Below are positions 11,469 through 22,200 of a stretch of 64,000 nucleotides of DNA, in pieces (position 1 is the stretch's first letter; the number at the start of each line of letters is the position of its first letter). This DNA is from Globisporangium splendens. Taxonomy: Eukaryota > Oomycota > Peronosporomycetes > Pythiales > Pythiaceae. Made by a program: the position numbers and the translations under genes. The notes under the pieces were generated by a model. That model was given only the letters and a program-made list of their open reading frames with translations, had not been told where the DNA came from and did not search any database. The stretch covers positions 186,001-250,000 of the forward strand of contig VFIW01000023.1 in assembly GCA_006386115.1 (NCBI GenBank). The letters run 5' to 3'.

Positions 11469-12039
11469 GGAAGTTGTAGAGATGTACTCGTAAAATACAG
11501 CAGACGCTTGTTACATCTGGTTAGTTTACAATGATGCAAGAGATCAAGGTTCCTTTGTGATATCTCTCTTCCTCATTGACAGTGAGAACAGTGCTGTTGT
11601 CCACTTTGTTCTCTTGCATTTGAGCCACCGGTTTTATGTTTTTCTCTTGCAGCTTTGGTTCTACGAACTAGTAGTGTGGATGTTAGTCTAGAAGCAGAGG
11701 TCGAACTCGGGTGGTTTGTTCTTGGTTTGTGGAAATGTTTGAAAAACGCTGAGTGAGGAGATGGCGAACAAGAGGGCGAGAGCGTTTTGGTCCTGCAATG
11801 GCGACGAGCTACAGCACAAAGAAATTGTCTGGGATCCATCTTTAGAGAAAGAAATTCGCACATGCGTCTCGTCCATATGCGCAAAACCCCTCGAAAGCCC
11901 CTTCTTGACGACATGGCTACATTTTCACATACACACCTTGTTTTGACACCATGTCAAGTACATCACCTTGTTCTGTGGTACACCTGCCCACACGGATGGA
12001 CGAGGTCGCAAGGCAAACACAACGTTCACCCAGAACGCC
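11469..12039. other. Spacer and leader of the methyltransferase-like gene (unit A)
   Basis: The 570 bp between the GHR stop and the methyltransferase-like start hold no domain-bearing frame. They include the GHR 3' end and the leader of the downstream gene with the overlapping upstream ORF at 11951-12043. The same spacer recurs at 15210-15780. Confidence 0.5.
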
Positions 12040-12043
12040 ATGA
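11951..12043 (+). promoter_or_regulatory. Upstream ORF overlapping the methyltransferase-like start by ATGA
   Basis: A 30-codon frame starting ATGTCAAGT at 11951 ends with TGA at 12041-12043, overlapping the main ATG at 12040 in the classic ATGA arrangement. It could limit or couple translation of the main frame. The repeat carries an identical copy at 15692-15784. Whether the mRNA includes it depends on the unknown transcription start. Confidence 0.4.
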
Positions 12044-13479
12044 CAGCACTGGGGTCGACGAGCGACGCGCCGTTGAACGCTGTCAACTGCGACGCCGCGC
12101 GGCTCCGGACAAAGCGTGTGCTCACGGTTGGCGACGGCAACTTCTCGTATTCGCTCGCGTTCGCCAAGCGCTTTCTGTGGGCGTCCTCGTCCACCGGCAG
12201 CAATGAACAGCCGATCGAACTGGTCGCGACGTCGTACGACAGCTACGACGAACTCATCGAAAAGTACCCGGAATCGGCGCGGATCTGCTCGCAACTGAGG
12301 GAAATGGGGGTCCAAGTGCTGCATCGCGTCGACGCGACGAACCTCGCGGTCTCACTGGAGAATGCAGTGCACGAGACGCATGATGACGACGACGAGGCTT
12401 CGTCTCCTTCGTCGACAAAACCGAAAATGTTTGATCTGATTGTGTTCAATCATCCGCACTGCGGCGAAGAGAACGTGAAGCGGCACCAGAGTCTGCTGTC
12501 GCATTTCTACAAGTCGGCGCTGCAGATCCTGAACCATGCGAGCAATCCGCAAAGTGAGATCCACCTCACGCTCGCGGTTGGGCAACCCGAGCGCTGGGAG
12601 GCCGTGGCGAGGGCCAAGCGCGTGGGGCTCAAATTGAAGCAGTGCGTCCACGATGTGGACAATCATGACGAGTACGGACTCGTGTACGAGCGCAAACGCC
12701 ACCAGAATGGCAAATCGTTCCATCGCGTGTTGCTTCATGGTGAAAAAGTGCAACAAGAGAGCACGCTGTTCATCTTCAGAAAGCGCTGCGAAGGCGAAGA
12801 AGACGTTGCCATTTCCAGTTCTAACACTCTCAAGCCAGAGCAAAGCAATTCGAATACTCAAGTACAAGACACCTCCGCTCGAGTTCCTGATAAAGAAGAA
12901 TCCTCTCGCAAACGAAAAGCTCAGGACGCTGCATTGACACAGCATGAATTCGCGTGTGAAGCATGCGAAAAGAGTTTCAAGACTGCGCAGGGGCTGAAAA
13001 CCCATGTGCACATGGTGCATGAGCTCGGCAAAGGTGGCACCACGGGTCCCGTCTCGCTGCCCTGCGGATTCTGTGACCGAACTTTTAGAAACGAAGACGC
13101 GCGACGACAACACCGTCTCGCGAAGCACGGCAAGGACCAGATGATCCAGCCCGATTGGTACCAACACCAACAAGACGCCACCAATCCCGAAGAACCCTCA
13201 AGTCAACCTTCTGCTCTCGAGTCTCTGCATACTAATGAATCCGAGACCACAAGTGCATCAAGAGCACAGCAAGAGCAAGAGCTGGAATGCAGCATTTGCC
13301 ACCTCGTCTTCGCCTCACAGTCGCTTTTCGACGAGCACTGGCAAAATCTCAAGCCCAAGGCAGCTGCTCAGCGCCACTGCGACCACTGCGGACGCGTGTT
13401 TGACGAAATTCGAGCGCTGCGGCAGCACCAAAACTTCTGTGACGCGAACGGGAATGCAGAGACCGCAGCAGCGACATAG
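12040..13479 (+). CDS. DUF2431/BMT5-like methyltransferase fused to C2H2 zinc fingers, copy 1
   Basis: A 479-residue single-exon gene starting at the ATG at 12040. Residues ~24-250 form the Rossmann-like domain of the BMT5/DUF2431 family: KRVLTVGDGNFSYSLAFAKRF is the SAM-binding region, followed by LVATSYDSYDEL, VDATNL, FDLIVFNHPHCGEEN and LTLAVGQPERW. The yeast member methylates N3 of a uridine in 25S rRNA in the nucleolus. After a charged linker come four Cys/His modules at residues ~305-470 (FACEACEKSF...H...H, LPCGFCDRTF...H...H, LECSICHLVF...H, HCDHCGRVF...H), which are C2H2-type fingers; the third is imperfect. The fusion suggests an RNA-binding extension. It lies 570 bp downstream of GHR copy 1 on the same strand and inside the duplicated unit. 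Confidence 0.85.
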   Translation: MTALGSTSDAPLNAVNCDAARLRTKRVLTVGDGNFSYSLAFAKRFLWASSSTGSNEQPIELVATSYDSYDELIEKYPESARICSQLREMGVQVLHRVDATNLAVSLENAVHETHDDDDEASSPSSTKPKMFDLIVFNHPHCGEENVKRHQSLLSHFYKSALQILNHASNPQSEIHLTLAVGQPERWEAVARAKRVGLKLKQCVHDVDNHDEYGLVYERKRHQNGKSFHRVLLHGEKVQQESTLFIFRKRCEGEEDVAISSSNTLKPEQSNSNTQVQDTSARVPDKEESSRKRKAQDAALTQHEFACEACEKSFKTAQGLKTHVHMVHELGKGGTTGPVSLPCGFCDRTFRNEDARRQHRLAKHGKDQMIQPDWYQHQQDATNPEEPSSQPSALESLHTNESETTSASRAQQEQELECSICHLVFASQSLFDEHWQNLKPKAAAQRHCDHCGRVFDEIRALRQHQNFCDANGNAETAAAT

Positions 13480-14100
13480 AGGGGAGGCACTGAGCACACG
13501 AATCTGGAAAGTGAGGATGTGAAGCCCATAGAGCAGCCATGCAACAAGGTACCTCACGTGGAGTCTGGGTGTCACGTAATTGACAGAATGGAGTACAATG
13601 TGGATTACGAAGTTACCCACTCCTTCTTTTGTGCTCAGAGAGAGAAGATGAGAGAGTGAGAGAAGGTAATTCTATTTAACTTATGATCCACATACAGTTT
13701 AAGAATCCCTGAGTCTCATTAACACTGCCGAGAGTGAGGTGTTTCTAAGGTTTGACGGTGTGGCACCGATATCATTGTCGAGTAGAGCTGCGACTTGGGA
13801 CAGAGGAACTTGATCGTTCCCCACGATTCGTTTGCAATGTCTGGGTGTCACATAATTTACAGAATGGGGTACAATGTGGATTACGCAAGCTCTTTACTCT
13901 CCTTCAAGTATGCTCATAAACAGGATCGTGGTGTTAATGATTGCGGTTTCATGAGCGCACTGCCGTTGCACAAAGAGCTCCATTCGTATTCTGTTGAAGA
14001 GGTTTTCAATGAGTCCAACCTGGCGTCACCCACTTGGACGTCTCTCTTATCCTCTCGCTTAAGATCTGAGCTCATGCCTGCTCGCTTGGTCTTGTCACTT
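13480..14100. other. Unit A distal spacer with an internal direct repeat
   Basis: Non-coding end of the repeat unit. A roughly 48-bp sequence at 13563-13611 recurs with a few changes at 13839-13888 (GTCTGGGTGTCAC...GTGGATTACG). TCATAAACA (13914-13922) and GATTGCG (13939-13945) lie about 210-240 bp before GHR copy 2. The whole stretch recurs at 17221-17841. Confidence 0.6.
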
Positions 14101-14101
14101 G

Positions 14102-14118
14102 CTCACTCTTCAATTTGC
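14102..14118 (+). promoter_or_regulatory. Inr + FPR core promoter of GHR copy 2
   Basis: Identical to the element at 10361-10377, about 34-50 bp before the ATG at 14152. The sequence upstream of it is the end of unit A, so this copy has a different upstream promoter from copy 1. Confidence 0.65.
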
Positions 14119-14151
14119 CGCATCAAGCACACTCTCAAGACTCCAACCTCC

Positions 14152-15209
14152 ATGGCCGCTCCATACAGAAGCTACATCCAGCCAGAAGCCGACGCCGAGT
14201 TCCCCGCCGAAGCCGGACGCTACCACTTGTACGTGGCGTACTCGTGTCCCTTTGCGAGCCGCGCGCTCTCGGCGCGCAACCTCAAGGGTCTGCAGGACGT
14301 CGTGGGACTCTCGGTGGCGCACCCGATCTCCCAGAAGACCAGACCAGGTGACGAGACCGACACGCACAAGGGCTGGGTATTCGTGGACCCAGCCACCGAG
14401 CCTACGATCACGGGACCAGACGGCAAGGAGTACTCGACCGAGGGCTGCATCCCTGACACCGTGACGAACTCGCGCTTTGCTCGCGACATCTACGAACGCG
14501 TGAGCAAAGAGCCGCGCGCGTTCTCGGTGCCGATCCTCTGGGACAAGAAGAAGCAGACGATCGTGTCGAACGAGTCTGCCGACATCCTGCGCACGTTCAA
14601 CACGGGCTTCCGTGAGCTGGTGCCGTCGGAGGTCGACCTGCTCCCTGCGGCGCTCGAAAAGGAGATCGATGGAATCAACGCCGGCTTGGTGCAGGACATC
14701 GCGTCCAGCATGTTCAAGGTCGTGCTCGCCAAGGAGGAAGAGACGCGTCTCGCGGAACTCACCAAGTACTTCGAGAACATCCAGCGCGCCGAGGACGTTC
14801 TCGCCAAGTCCCGCTTCCTCGTGGGCAACTCGATCACGGAGGCTGACGTTCGTCTGTTCCACGCGCTCATCCGCTTTGACGTGAACCAGCGTCCAGGTGA
14901 CAAGCTCAGCCTCACGCAATACCCAAACCTCGTCAGCGTACGTGCCTAAGCTGTTTTATTTTGTGTGTGCATGTGTGTCTTCCTGGCTTGGTATCTGATA
15001 ACTTACTTGACTCTTGTGTGTGTGTGTGTGCGCATTGTTGAATCTGTTAGTACCTGCGCGAGTTGTACCAGAATCCAGCGTTGAAGGCGACTGTGAACTG
15101 GTCGCACCTCAAGCTGATGCTGCTCAACTTCAACCCGGAAGCTGTCGGACACGACCCATCGGTCGACTACGACGCACCGCACGACCGCGCCTCGCGCTTC
15201 GCCAGCTAA
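14152..15209 (+). CDS. ECM4: Glutathionyl-hydroquinone reductase, copy 2
   Basis: Exons 14152-14937 and 15051-15209; intron 14938-15050 (113 bp). The protein is identical to copy 1, including Cys32, the family signatures and the last residues RASRFAS. Only the DNA upstream of the initiator differs: it is the tail of unit A rather than the 10.2-kb promoter, so expression may differ although the enzyme is the same. A longer in-frame N-terminus starting at an upstream ATG (MPARLVLSLAH...) exists here and in copy 3. It is basic and could in principle act as an organelle presequence, but it starts upstream of the predicted initiator and is not shared with copies 1 and 4. Confidence 0.92.
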
Positions 15210-15780
15210 GGAAGTTGTAGAGATGTACTCGTAAAATACAGCAGACGCTTGTTACATCTGGTTAGTTTACAATGATGCAAGAGATCAAGGTTCCTTTGTG
15301 ATATCTCTCTTCCTCATTGACAGTGAGAACAGTGCTGTTGTCCACTTTGTTCTCTTGCATTTGAGCCACCGGTTTTATGTTTTTCTCTTGCAGCTTTGGT
15401 TCTACGAACTAGTAGTGTGGATGTTAGTCTAGAAGCAGAGGTCGAACTCGGGTGGTTTGTTCTTGGTTTGTGGAAATGTTTGAAAAACGCTGAGTGAGGA
15501 GATGGCGAACAAGAGGGCGAGAGCGTTTTGGTCCTGCAATGGCGACGAGCTACAGCACAAAGAAATTGTCTGGGATCCATCTTTAGAGAAAGAAATTCGC
15601 ACATGCGTCTCGTCCATATGCGCAAAACCCCTCGAAAGCCCCTTCTTGACGACATGGCTACATTTTCACATACACACCTTGTTTTGACACCATGTCAAGT
15701 ACATCACCTTGTTCTGTGGTACACCTGCCCACACGGATGGACGAGGTCGCAAGGCAAACACAACGTTCACCCAGAACGCC
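15210..15780. other. Spacer and leader of the methyltransferase-like gene (unit B)
   Basis: Duplicate of 11469-12039, including the overlapping upstream ORF at 15692-15784. Nothing else was recognised. Confidence 0.5.
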
Positions 15781-17220
15781 ATGACAGCACTGGGGTCGAC
15801 GAGCGACGCGCCGTTGAACGCTGTCAACTGCGACGCCGCGCGGCTCCGGACAAAGCGTGTGCTCACGGTTGGCGACGGCAACTTCTCGTATTCGCTCGCG
15901 TTCGCCAAGCGCTTTCTGTGGGCGTCCTCGTCCACCGGCAGCAATGAACAGCCGATCGAACTGGTCGCGACGTCGTACGACAGCTACGACGAACTCATCG
16001 AAAAGTACCCGGAATCGGCGCGGATCTGCTCGCAACTGAGGGAAATGGGGGTCCAAGTGCTGCATCGCGTCGACGCGACGAACCTCGCGGTCTCACTGGA
16101 GAATGCAGTGCACGAGACGCATGATGACGACGACGAGGCTTCGTCTCCTTCGTCGACAAAACCGAAAATGTTTGATCTGATTGTGTTCAATCATCCGCAC
16201 TGCGGCGAAGAGAACGTGAAGCGGCACCAGAGTCTGCTGTCGCATTTCTACAAGTCGGCGCTGCAGATCCTGAACCATGCGAGCAATCCGCAAAGTGAGA
16301 TCCACCTCACGCTCGCGGTTGGGCAACCCGAGCGCTGGGAGGCCGTGGCGAGGGCCAAGCGCGTGGGGCTCAAATTGAAGCAGTGCGTCCACGATGTGGA
16401 CAATCATGACGAGTACGGACTCGTGTACGAGCGCAAACGCCACCAGAATGGCAAATCGTTCCATCGCGTGTTGCTTCATGGTGAAAAAGTGCAACAAGAG
16501 AGCACGCTGTTCATCTTCAGAAAGCGCTGCGAAGGCGAAGAAGACGTTGCCATTTCCAGTTCTAACACTCTCAAGCCAGAGCAAAGCAATTCGAATACTC
16601 AAGTACAAGACACCTCCGCTCGAGTTCCTGATAAAGAAGAATCCTCTCGCAAACGAAAAGCTCAGGACGCTGCATTGACACAGCATGAATTCGCGTGTGA
16701 AGCATGCGAAAAGAGTTTCAAGACTGCGCAGGGGCTGAAAACCCATGTGCACATGGTGCATGAGCTCGGCAAAGGTGGCACCACGGGTCCCGTCTCGCTG
16801 CCCTGCGGATTCTGTGACCGAACTTTTAGAAACGAAGACGCGCGACGACAACACCGTCTCGCGAAGCACGGCAAGGACCAGATGATCCAGCCCGATTGGT
16901 ACCAACACCAACAAGACGCCACCAATCCCGAAGAACCCTCAAGTCAACCTTCTGCTCTCGAGTCTCTGCATACTAATGAATCCGAGACCACAAGTGCATC
17001 AAGAGCACAGCAAGAGCAAGAGCTGGAATGCAGCATTTGCCACCTCGTCTTCGCCTCACAGTCGCTTTTCGACGAGCACTGGCAAAATCTCAAGCCCAAG
17101 GCAGCTGCTCAGCGCCACTGCGACCACTGCGGACGCGTGTTTGACGAAATTCGAGCGCTGCGGCAGCACCAAAACTTCTGTGACGCGAACGGGAATGCAG
17201 AGACCGCAGCAGCGACATAG
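15781..17220 (+). CDS. DUF2431/BMT5-like methyltransferase fused to C2H2 zinc fingers, copy 2
   Basis: A 479-residue single-exon duplicate of the gene at 12040-13479 with an identical predicted protein: an N-terminal SAM-binding methyltransferase-like domain, an acidic/Ser linker and four C-terminal zinc modules. Absence of any amino-acid change between the copies indicates very recent duplication, gene conversion, or an assembly duplication. It lies between GHR copies 2 and 3 on the same strand. Confidence 0.85.
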   Translation: MTALGSTSDAPLNAVNCDAARLRTKRVLTVGDGNFSYSLAFAKRFLWASSSTGSNEQPIELVATSYDSYDELIEKYPESARICSQLREMGVQVLHRVDATNLAVSLENAVHETHDDDDEASSPSSTKPKMFDLIVFNHPHCGEENVKRHQSLLSHFYKSALQILNHASNPQSEIHLTLAVGQPERWEAVARAKRVGLKLKQCVHDVDNHDEYGLVYERKRHQNGKSFHRVLLHGEKVQQESTLFIFRKRCEGEEDVAISSSNTLKPEQSNSNTQVQDTSARVPDKEESSRKRKAQDAALTQHEFACEACEKSFKTAQGLKTHVHMVHELGKGGTTGPVSLPCGFCDRTFRNEDARRQHRLAKHGKDQMIQPDWYQHQQDATNPEEPSSQPSALESLHTNESETTSASRAQQEQELECSICHLVFASQSLFDEHWQNLKPKAAAQRHCDHCGRVFDEIRALRQHQNFCDANGNAETAAAT

Positions 17221-17841
17221 AGGGGAGGCACTGAGCACACGAATCTGGAAAGTGAGGATGTGAAGCCCATAGAGCAGCCATGCAACAAGGTACCTCACGT
17301 GGAGTCTGGGTGTCACGTAATTGACAGAATGGAGTACAATGTGGATTACGAAGTTACCCACTCCTTCTTTTGTGCTCAGAGAGAGAAGATGAGAGAGTGA
17401 GAGAAGGTAATTCTATTTAACTTATGATCCACATACAGTTTAAGAATCCCTGAGTCTCATTAACACTGCCGAGAGTGAGGTGTTTCTAAGGTTTGACGGT
17501 GTGGCACCGATATCATTGTCGAGTAGAGCTGCGACTTGGGACAGAGGAACTTGATCGTTCCCCACGATTCGTTTGCAATGTCTGGGTGTCACATAATTTA
17601 CAGAATGGGGTACAATGTGGATTACGCAAGCTCTTTACTCTCCTTCAAGTATGCTCATAAACAGGATCGTGGTGTTAATGATTGCGGTTTCATGAGCGCA
17701 CTGCCGTTGCACAAAGAGCTCCATTCGTATTCTGTTGAAGAGGTTTTCAATGAGTCCAACCTGGCGTCACCCACTTGGACGTCTCTCTTATCCTCTCGCT
17801 TAAGATCTGAGCTCATGCCTGCTCGCTTGGTCTTGTCACTT
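17221..17841. other. Unit B distal spacer
   Basis: Duplicate of 13480-14100 with the same internal direct repeat (about 17304-17352 and 17580-17629) and the same TCATAAACA/GATTGCG pair upstream of GHR copy 3. Confidence 0.6.
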
Positions 17842-17842
17842 G

Positions 17843-17859
17843 CTCACTCTTCAATTTGC
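17843..17859 (+). promoter_or_regulatory. Inr + FPR core promoter of GHR copy 3
   Basis: Same CTCACTCT...CAATTTGC element as the other GHR copies, about 34-50 bp before the ATG at 17893. Confidence 0.65.
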
Positions 17860-17892
17860 CGCATCAAGCACACTCTCAAGACTCCAACCTCC

Positions 17893-18958
17893 ATGGCCGC
17901 TCCATACAGAAGCTACATCCAGCCAGAAGCCGACGCCGAGTTCCCCGCCGAAGCCGGACGCTACCACTTGTACGTGGCGTACTCGTGTCCCTTTGCGAGC
18001 CGCGCGCTCTCGGCGCGCAACCTCAAGGGTCTGCAGGACGTCGTGGGACTCTCGGTGGCGCACCCGATCTCCCAGAAGACCAGACCAGGTGACGAGACCG
18101 ACACGCACAAGGGCTGGGTATTCGTGGACCCAGCCACCGAGCCTACGATCACGGGACCAGACGGCAAGGAGTACTCGACCGAGGGCTGCATCTCTGACAC
18201 CGTGACGAACTCGCGCTTTGCTCGCGACATCTACGAACGCGTGAGCAAAGAGCCGCGCGCGTTCTCGGTGCCGATCCTCTGGGACAAGAAGAAGCAGACG
18301 ATCGTGTCGAACGAGTCTGCCGACATCCTGCGCACGTTCAACACGGGCTTCCGTGAGCTGGTGCCGTCGGAGGTCGACCTGCTCCCTGCGGCGCTCGAAA
18401 AGGAGATCGATGGAATCAACGCCGGCTTGGTGCAGGACATCGCGTCCAGCATGTTCAAGGTCGTGCTCGCCAAGGAGGAAGAGACGCGTCTCGCGGAACT
18501 CACCAAGTACTTCGAGAACATCCAGCGCGCCGAGGACGTTCTCGCCAAGTCCCGCTTCCTCGTGGGGAACTCGATCACGGAGGCTGACGTTCGTCTGTTC
18601 CACGCGCTCATCCGCTTTGACGTGAACCAGCGTCCAGGTGACAAGCTCAACCTCACGCAATACCCAAACCTCGTCAGCGTACGTGCCTAAGCTGTTTTAT
18701 TTTGTGTGTGCATGTGTGTCTTCCTGGCTTGGTATCTGATAACTTACTTGACTCTTGTGTGTGTGTGTGTGTGTGTGTGCGCATTGTTGAATCTGTTAGT
18801 ACCTGCGCGAGTTGTACCAGACGCCAGCGTTGAAGGCGACTGTGAACTGGTCGCACCTCAAGCTGATGCTGCTCAACTTCAACCCGGAAGCTGTCGGACA
18901 CGACCCATCGGTCGACTACGACGCACCGCACGACCGCGCCTCGCGCTTCGCCAACTAA
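17893..18958 (+). CDS. ECM4: Glutathionyl-hydroquinone reductase, copy 3
   Basis: Exons 17893-18678 and 18800-18958; intron 18679-18799 (121 bp, 8 bp longer than in the other copies through GT-repeat expansion). The protein keeps Cys32 and all family motifs. It differs from copies 1 and 2 at four sites: Pro to Ser in GCISDTVT, Ser to Asn in GDKLNLTQ, Asn to Thr in LYQTPALK, and the terminal Ser to Asn. This is the last gene of the tandem array and converges with USO1, whose stop is 302 bp away. Its divergence suggests that it is the oldest copy, or the one that escaped homogenisation. Confidence 0.92.
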
Positions 18959-19259
18959 GAAAAGCGTGGAGCAGTGTTTGTTCATTGCATGTTCGCACTC
19001 AGCAGGTGCTCGTTGATCGTGGACTTGGGCTGCGTTAACTTAAAACAAGGCGAAAAATCAATGTCCCTGTGGTTTTTACTCTCTCATCGAGAATGTTTTG
19101 CACTTCACTTAGTCCTCTTGCATTTTGAGCAGCATTTGGAATTTTTTGCAACTTTGGTCGTACACAGAGCGCATTTCGTACATGGCTGTGGATATTTTGA
19201 TCAACGCCACCAGCTTCCCTCCTTCATCAACCCAGGTGAGTCTATTTACAAGTTGTCGT
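18959..19259. other. Convergent intergenic region
   Basis: A 300-bp spacer between the 3' ends of GHR copy 3 and USO1. No coding or RNA feature was recognised. Confidence 0.5.
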
Positions 19260-22200
19260 TTACATGGTGATGGCTCCACGAAGACGCGACGCTTGTGTCG
19301 CTGCCAGGACCGCTTCGTCGCCTCGCGCCTCTCGCAACTTTTCTCGCAAAACGCCGCAGTGGATCTCCAGACTCGCCAAGAGCATATACGCATCCTCAAG
19401 CGTAGACTCGGTGGAATTGGATTCTGGTGTGGCTGTCATTGGAGTGCCTATTGGTGCATCTACCCCGTTCATCGCCGCTTCAGATTTGCTTTTACCTCTG
19501 GTGTCACCACCTTGGCCAAGTTTGCTTTCCAATTCAGCAAGTTTTGCTGTCAATTTCGCCTTTTGCTCTTCAGCAGCAGCTTCCAGATCAGTAATTGACT
19601 TCTGAAGTAGCACGATTTCGTCGTTTTTGGCTTCAAGTTCTTTTGTAGACGCTAACGAAAGCGCTTCCATTTTATCCACGAGCGACCGTAGCTCCTGCAG
19701 TTCCTCCAGTTGTTTCTCAATCAATGCCTTCAGTCGCATCGCTTCCTCACTTTCGCCACTCGATAGTCTCCAGTCATTCAGTTGAATTTCAGCCTCATCT
19801 AAACGCGCCTGTAAAGCGTCACGTTCTTCCTGACTTGCTGTAACCTGCACTTTCAAGGAACCGTTTTCCAATGTCAACGACTCCACAGTTTGCTTCAACT
19901 CCCGAGACTTCGCTCGCTGCTTTTCCAGCAACTTGAAAATCTCTCTCGCTGCTCCATGTTGTGCAACCTGGTCCACTGCTTCCGATGCTTGGTTTTCTGC
20001 TCCACTCGCCTTCTCGTCTGATTGTTCCTTCGCTGTTTCACCTTGCAGCTGACTCACGAATCGGCGCTCAAACCCGCGGTGGGTCTCGCGAGCCAAGTCG
20101 AGCTCCGATTGCTTGGACACTAGCTCTTTGCTCAAATGCTCAATCTCCTTGTGTAACGCAGCTTCAGCCTCACTTTGCGACGCATCACCGCTATTTTCAC
20201 TGGGTACTGCTGCGTGAGCACTGTTTTCGAGCTGCTCCTTTAACTTCGTGTTTTCTTTCTTGAGAACAGCTTGACCAGCTTCCAGTGCTTCGAGCATCTG
20301 GTTGTTTTCCTGAATCTGTTCGTCCCGTTGCGACAAGCTCATCCGGAGATCTTCAATCTCTTTCTGAAGACGAAGAAGATGCATCTCCAATTCATTTCTG
20401 TCGAGGTAGAAATGCTTCTCACCTTGTACTCGTAGCTCCTTCTCTTCATGAAGCTCGTACTCGAGCAGAGCGCATTTTTCCTGGAGTGTCTCCAGCTCTC
20501 GCCGGTAATTCCCGCCAGTCTCATGCTGAGCAGCACCAGCATCAGGTGGAATAGATCCTGATGACGCAGCTGCACGTGTTGCCAGCTCTAGTGCTTCTCC
20601 CTGCTTCTGGTGGTCGACCTCGAGCTGCTCAAAAGCGACGCTCAGTCCATTGAAACGAGTTTCCATCGCCAGCGCTGCTGCCTCCATCGTCTTGATTTTG
20701 CCTTCAAGCTCGCTTTTCTCTTGATTATGCTGATGCTTGATCGCCTCAAGTTGTTGCGCAAATTGGGCATTCATCTCGGCTTTGGTCTGCTCAATTGCCT
20801 CTTCGAGAGCATCACCACCACCACTCACGACATTTTGTGTAAATGTCTCTGCACTCTGCTGTTGCTGTTGTGCCTGGGCATTCTTTAGATCAGCCAGTTG
20901 CTTTTCAAGATCATGAAGCTGCTTATCTTGAATCCGGATCAAATCCTGGTACGCACTCATGGCATTCGACGACGCACCACCATCTTGCGCTCCACTCTCT
21001 GCACACGTATAGATCGATATGATTCGCTTCTGTACGCGATCGGACATCTCTCGATACACTCCAATAAATGACTTTTCGTAGAATGCAAACAGGTAATTTC
21101 CCAATTCGCCTTCACCTCCATCGTCGGCAACCGTTCGCTGCGGCAACAGATTTCGAGACGACTGGTTCTTGCTGCCGCGCGCACATGCAATGACTTGGGG
21201 TGATTGTTGGAATTGGATAAACGCGTCTGTGAATCGCTCGAGACCAATGCGCTTGCTGATCAACTCCAAGAGCTGCTCTCGGGTCATTTCTGTACTGCTT
21301 GACTGCTCGGAAAGCAGAGACGCAGCAGCGCCAGGTGGTCCACGATTTGATGGCAGCTCTTGTTGTCGTGCATCCACCAGATACTCCAGACAACAGCCGA
21401 GCAGCATCGCGACAAGGCCACGCAGGTGAGTGGTTTCTAAAGTAGATCGTGGCGAGAGTTGGTCCTCCTTAGCAACGAACAGGTTCACCAAAATGGACAG
21501 ATTTGCAACAGACCCCACGATCTCGCGAACAGCTTTCGTGCACCCAATGCTCCACTGAATGAGTAAGCACAAGACACCGACTTTGATCTGGAAAATGGAT
21601 GCCGCAAGATCCGGAGTCTTTGGTGTAGACGACGAAGAAGAAAGCAGCCGGAGACAACGCGTCAAGAACAATCCTCCAGCAACTGCTTGAGCCTCTGAGT
21701 TTTCGTACTCACTTGGGATGCGAAGCGCTAGCTCTTTGCAAAAGTCACTCCCGGTGAGTAGTGAGGTCAAACGATGACAGGCTTTCCACGATCCAATAGT
21801 CTTGAAGCGAAGCGCGTCGTTCTTCTCGTTGCCTGTCATGATCGCTTCGGCGTTCTTGATCAATCCATCAAGCAGCACGCATCCAGCAGGCACTGTCGGT
21901 GGCAACTCGTTCCCATCTTGATCGTCTATGGGTGGTGGCGCATTGAGCTGCTGGAAAATCGCCATTTTCGTCGTTTCATTGTTGCGAAATAGGGAGTCCA
22001 GCAGCGACGCTGCTGCAACCGACACGGGCGTCTCTTCTTCCGCAAAATCCAAACGCACGAACTCCGACAGCACGCTCAAGTGCGACGGCTTGGACTGCAA
22101 ATTGACGAGGATAACCTGGTTCCCGCCGTTCGACGATCCCAGCAACTCGAGCAGATCGAGTGCCTGCAACTGAAGGTCCGTGAGTTCCTCGTTCTGGCAG

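Larger units (their letters stand above)
10360..14100 (+). repeat. Tandem unit A (3,741 bp): GHR + methyltransferase-like gene
   Basis: First copy of a direct tandem repeat with an exact period of 3,741 bp. By eye it matches unit B base for base over the stretches compared. The unit begins at the GHR initiator (GCTCACTCTTC) and ends just before the next copy of the same sequence, so each repeat is bounded by a core promoter. Confidence 0.9.
14101..17841 (+). repeat. Tandem unit B (3,741 bp)
   Basis: Second copy of the GHR + methyltransferase-like unit, directly abutting unit A. GHR copy 2 and methyltransferase copy 2 encode the same proteins as in unit A. The junction A/B and the junction B/C both fall at GCTCACTCTTC. 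Confidence 0.9.
17842..18958 (+). repeat. Tandem unit C (partial): GHR only
   Basis: Third, incomplete copy of the repeat. Similarity to units A and B runs from the initiator through the GHR stop and ends there; downstream 3' sequence is unrelated. Several substitutions and an 8-bp longer GT microsatellite set it apart from units A and B. Confidence 0.85.

Noticed and set aside
12352..13173. 273-codon minus-strand frame opposite the methyltransferase-like gene
   Set aside because: Antisense shadow of a well-supported domain-bearing gene; no independent start context or motif.
13795..14151. N-terminal extension of GHR copies 2 and 3 to upstream in-frame ATGs
   Set aside because: It reads through the repeat junction and lies upstream of the core promoter; copies 1 and 4 do not share it.
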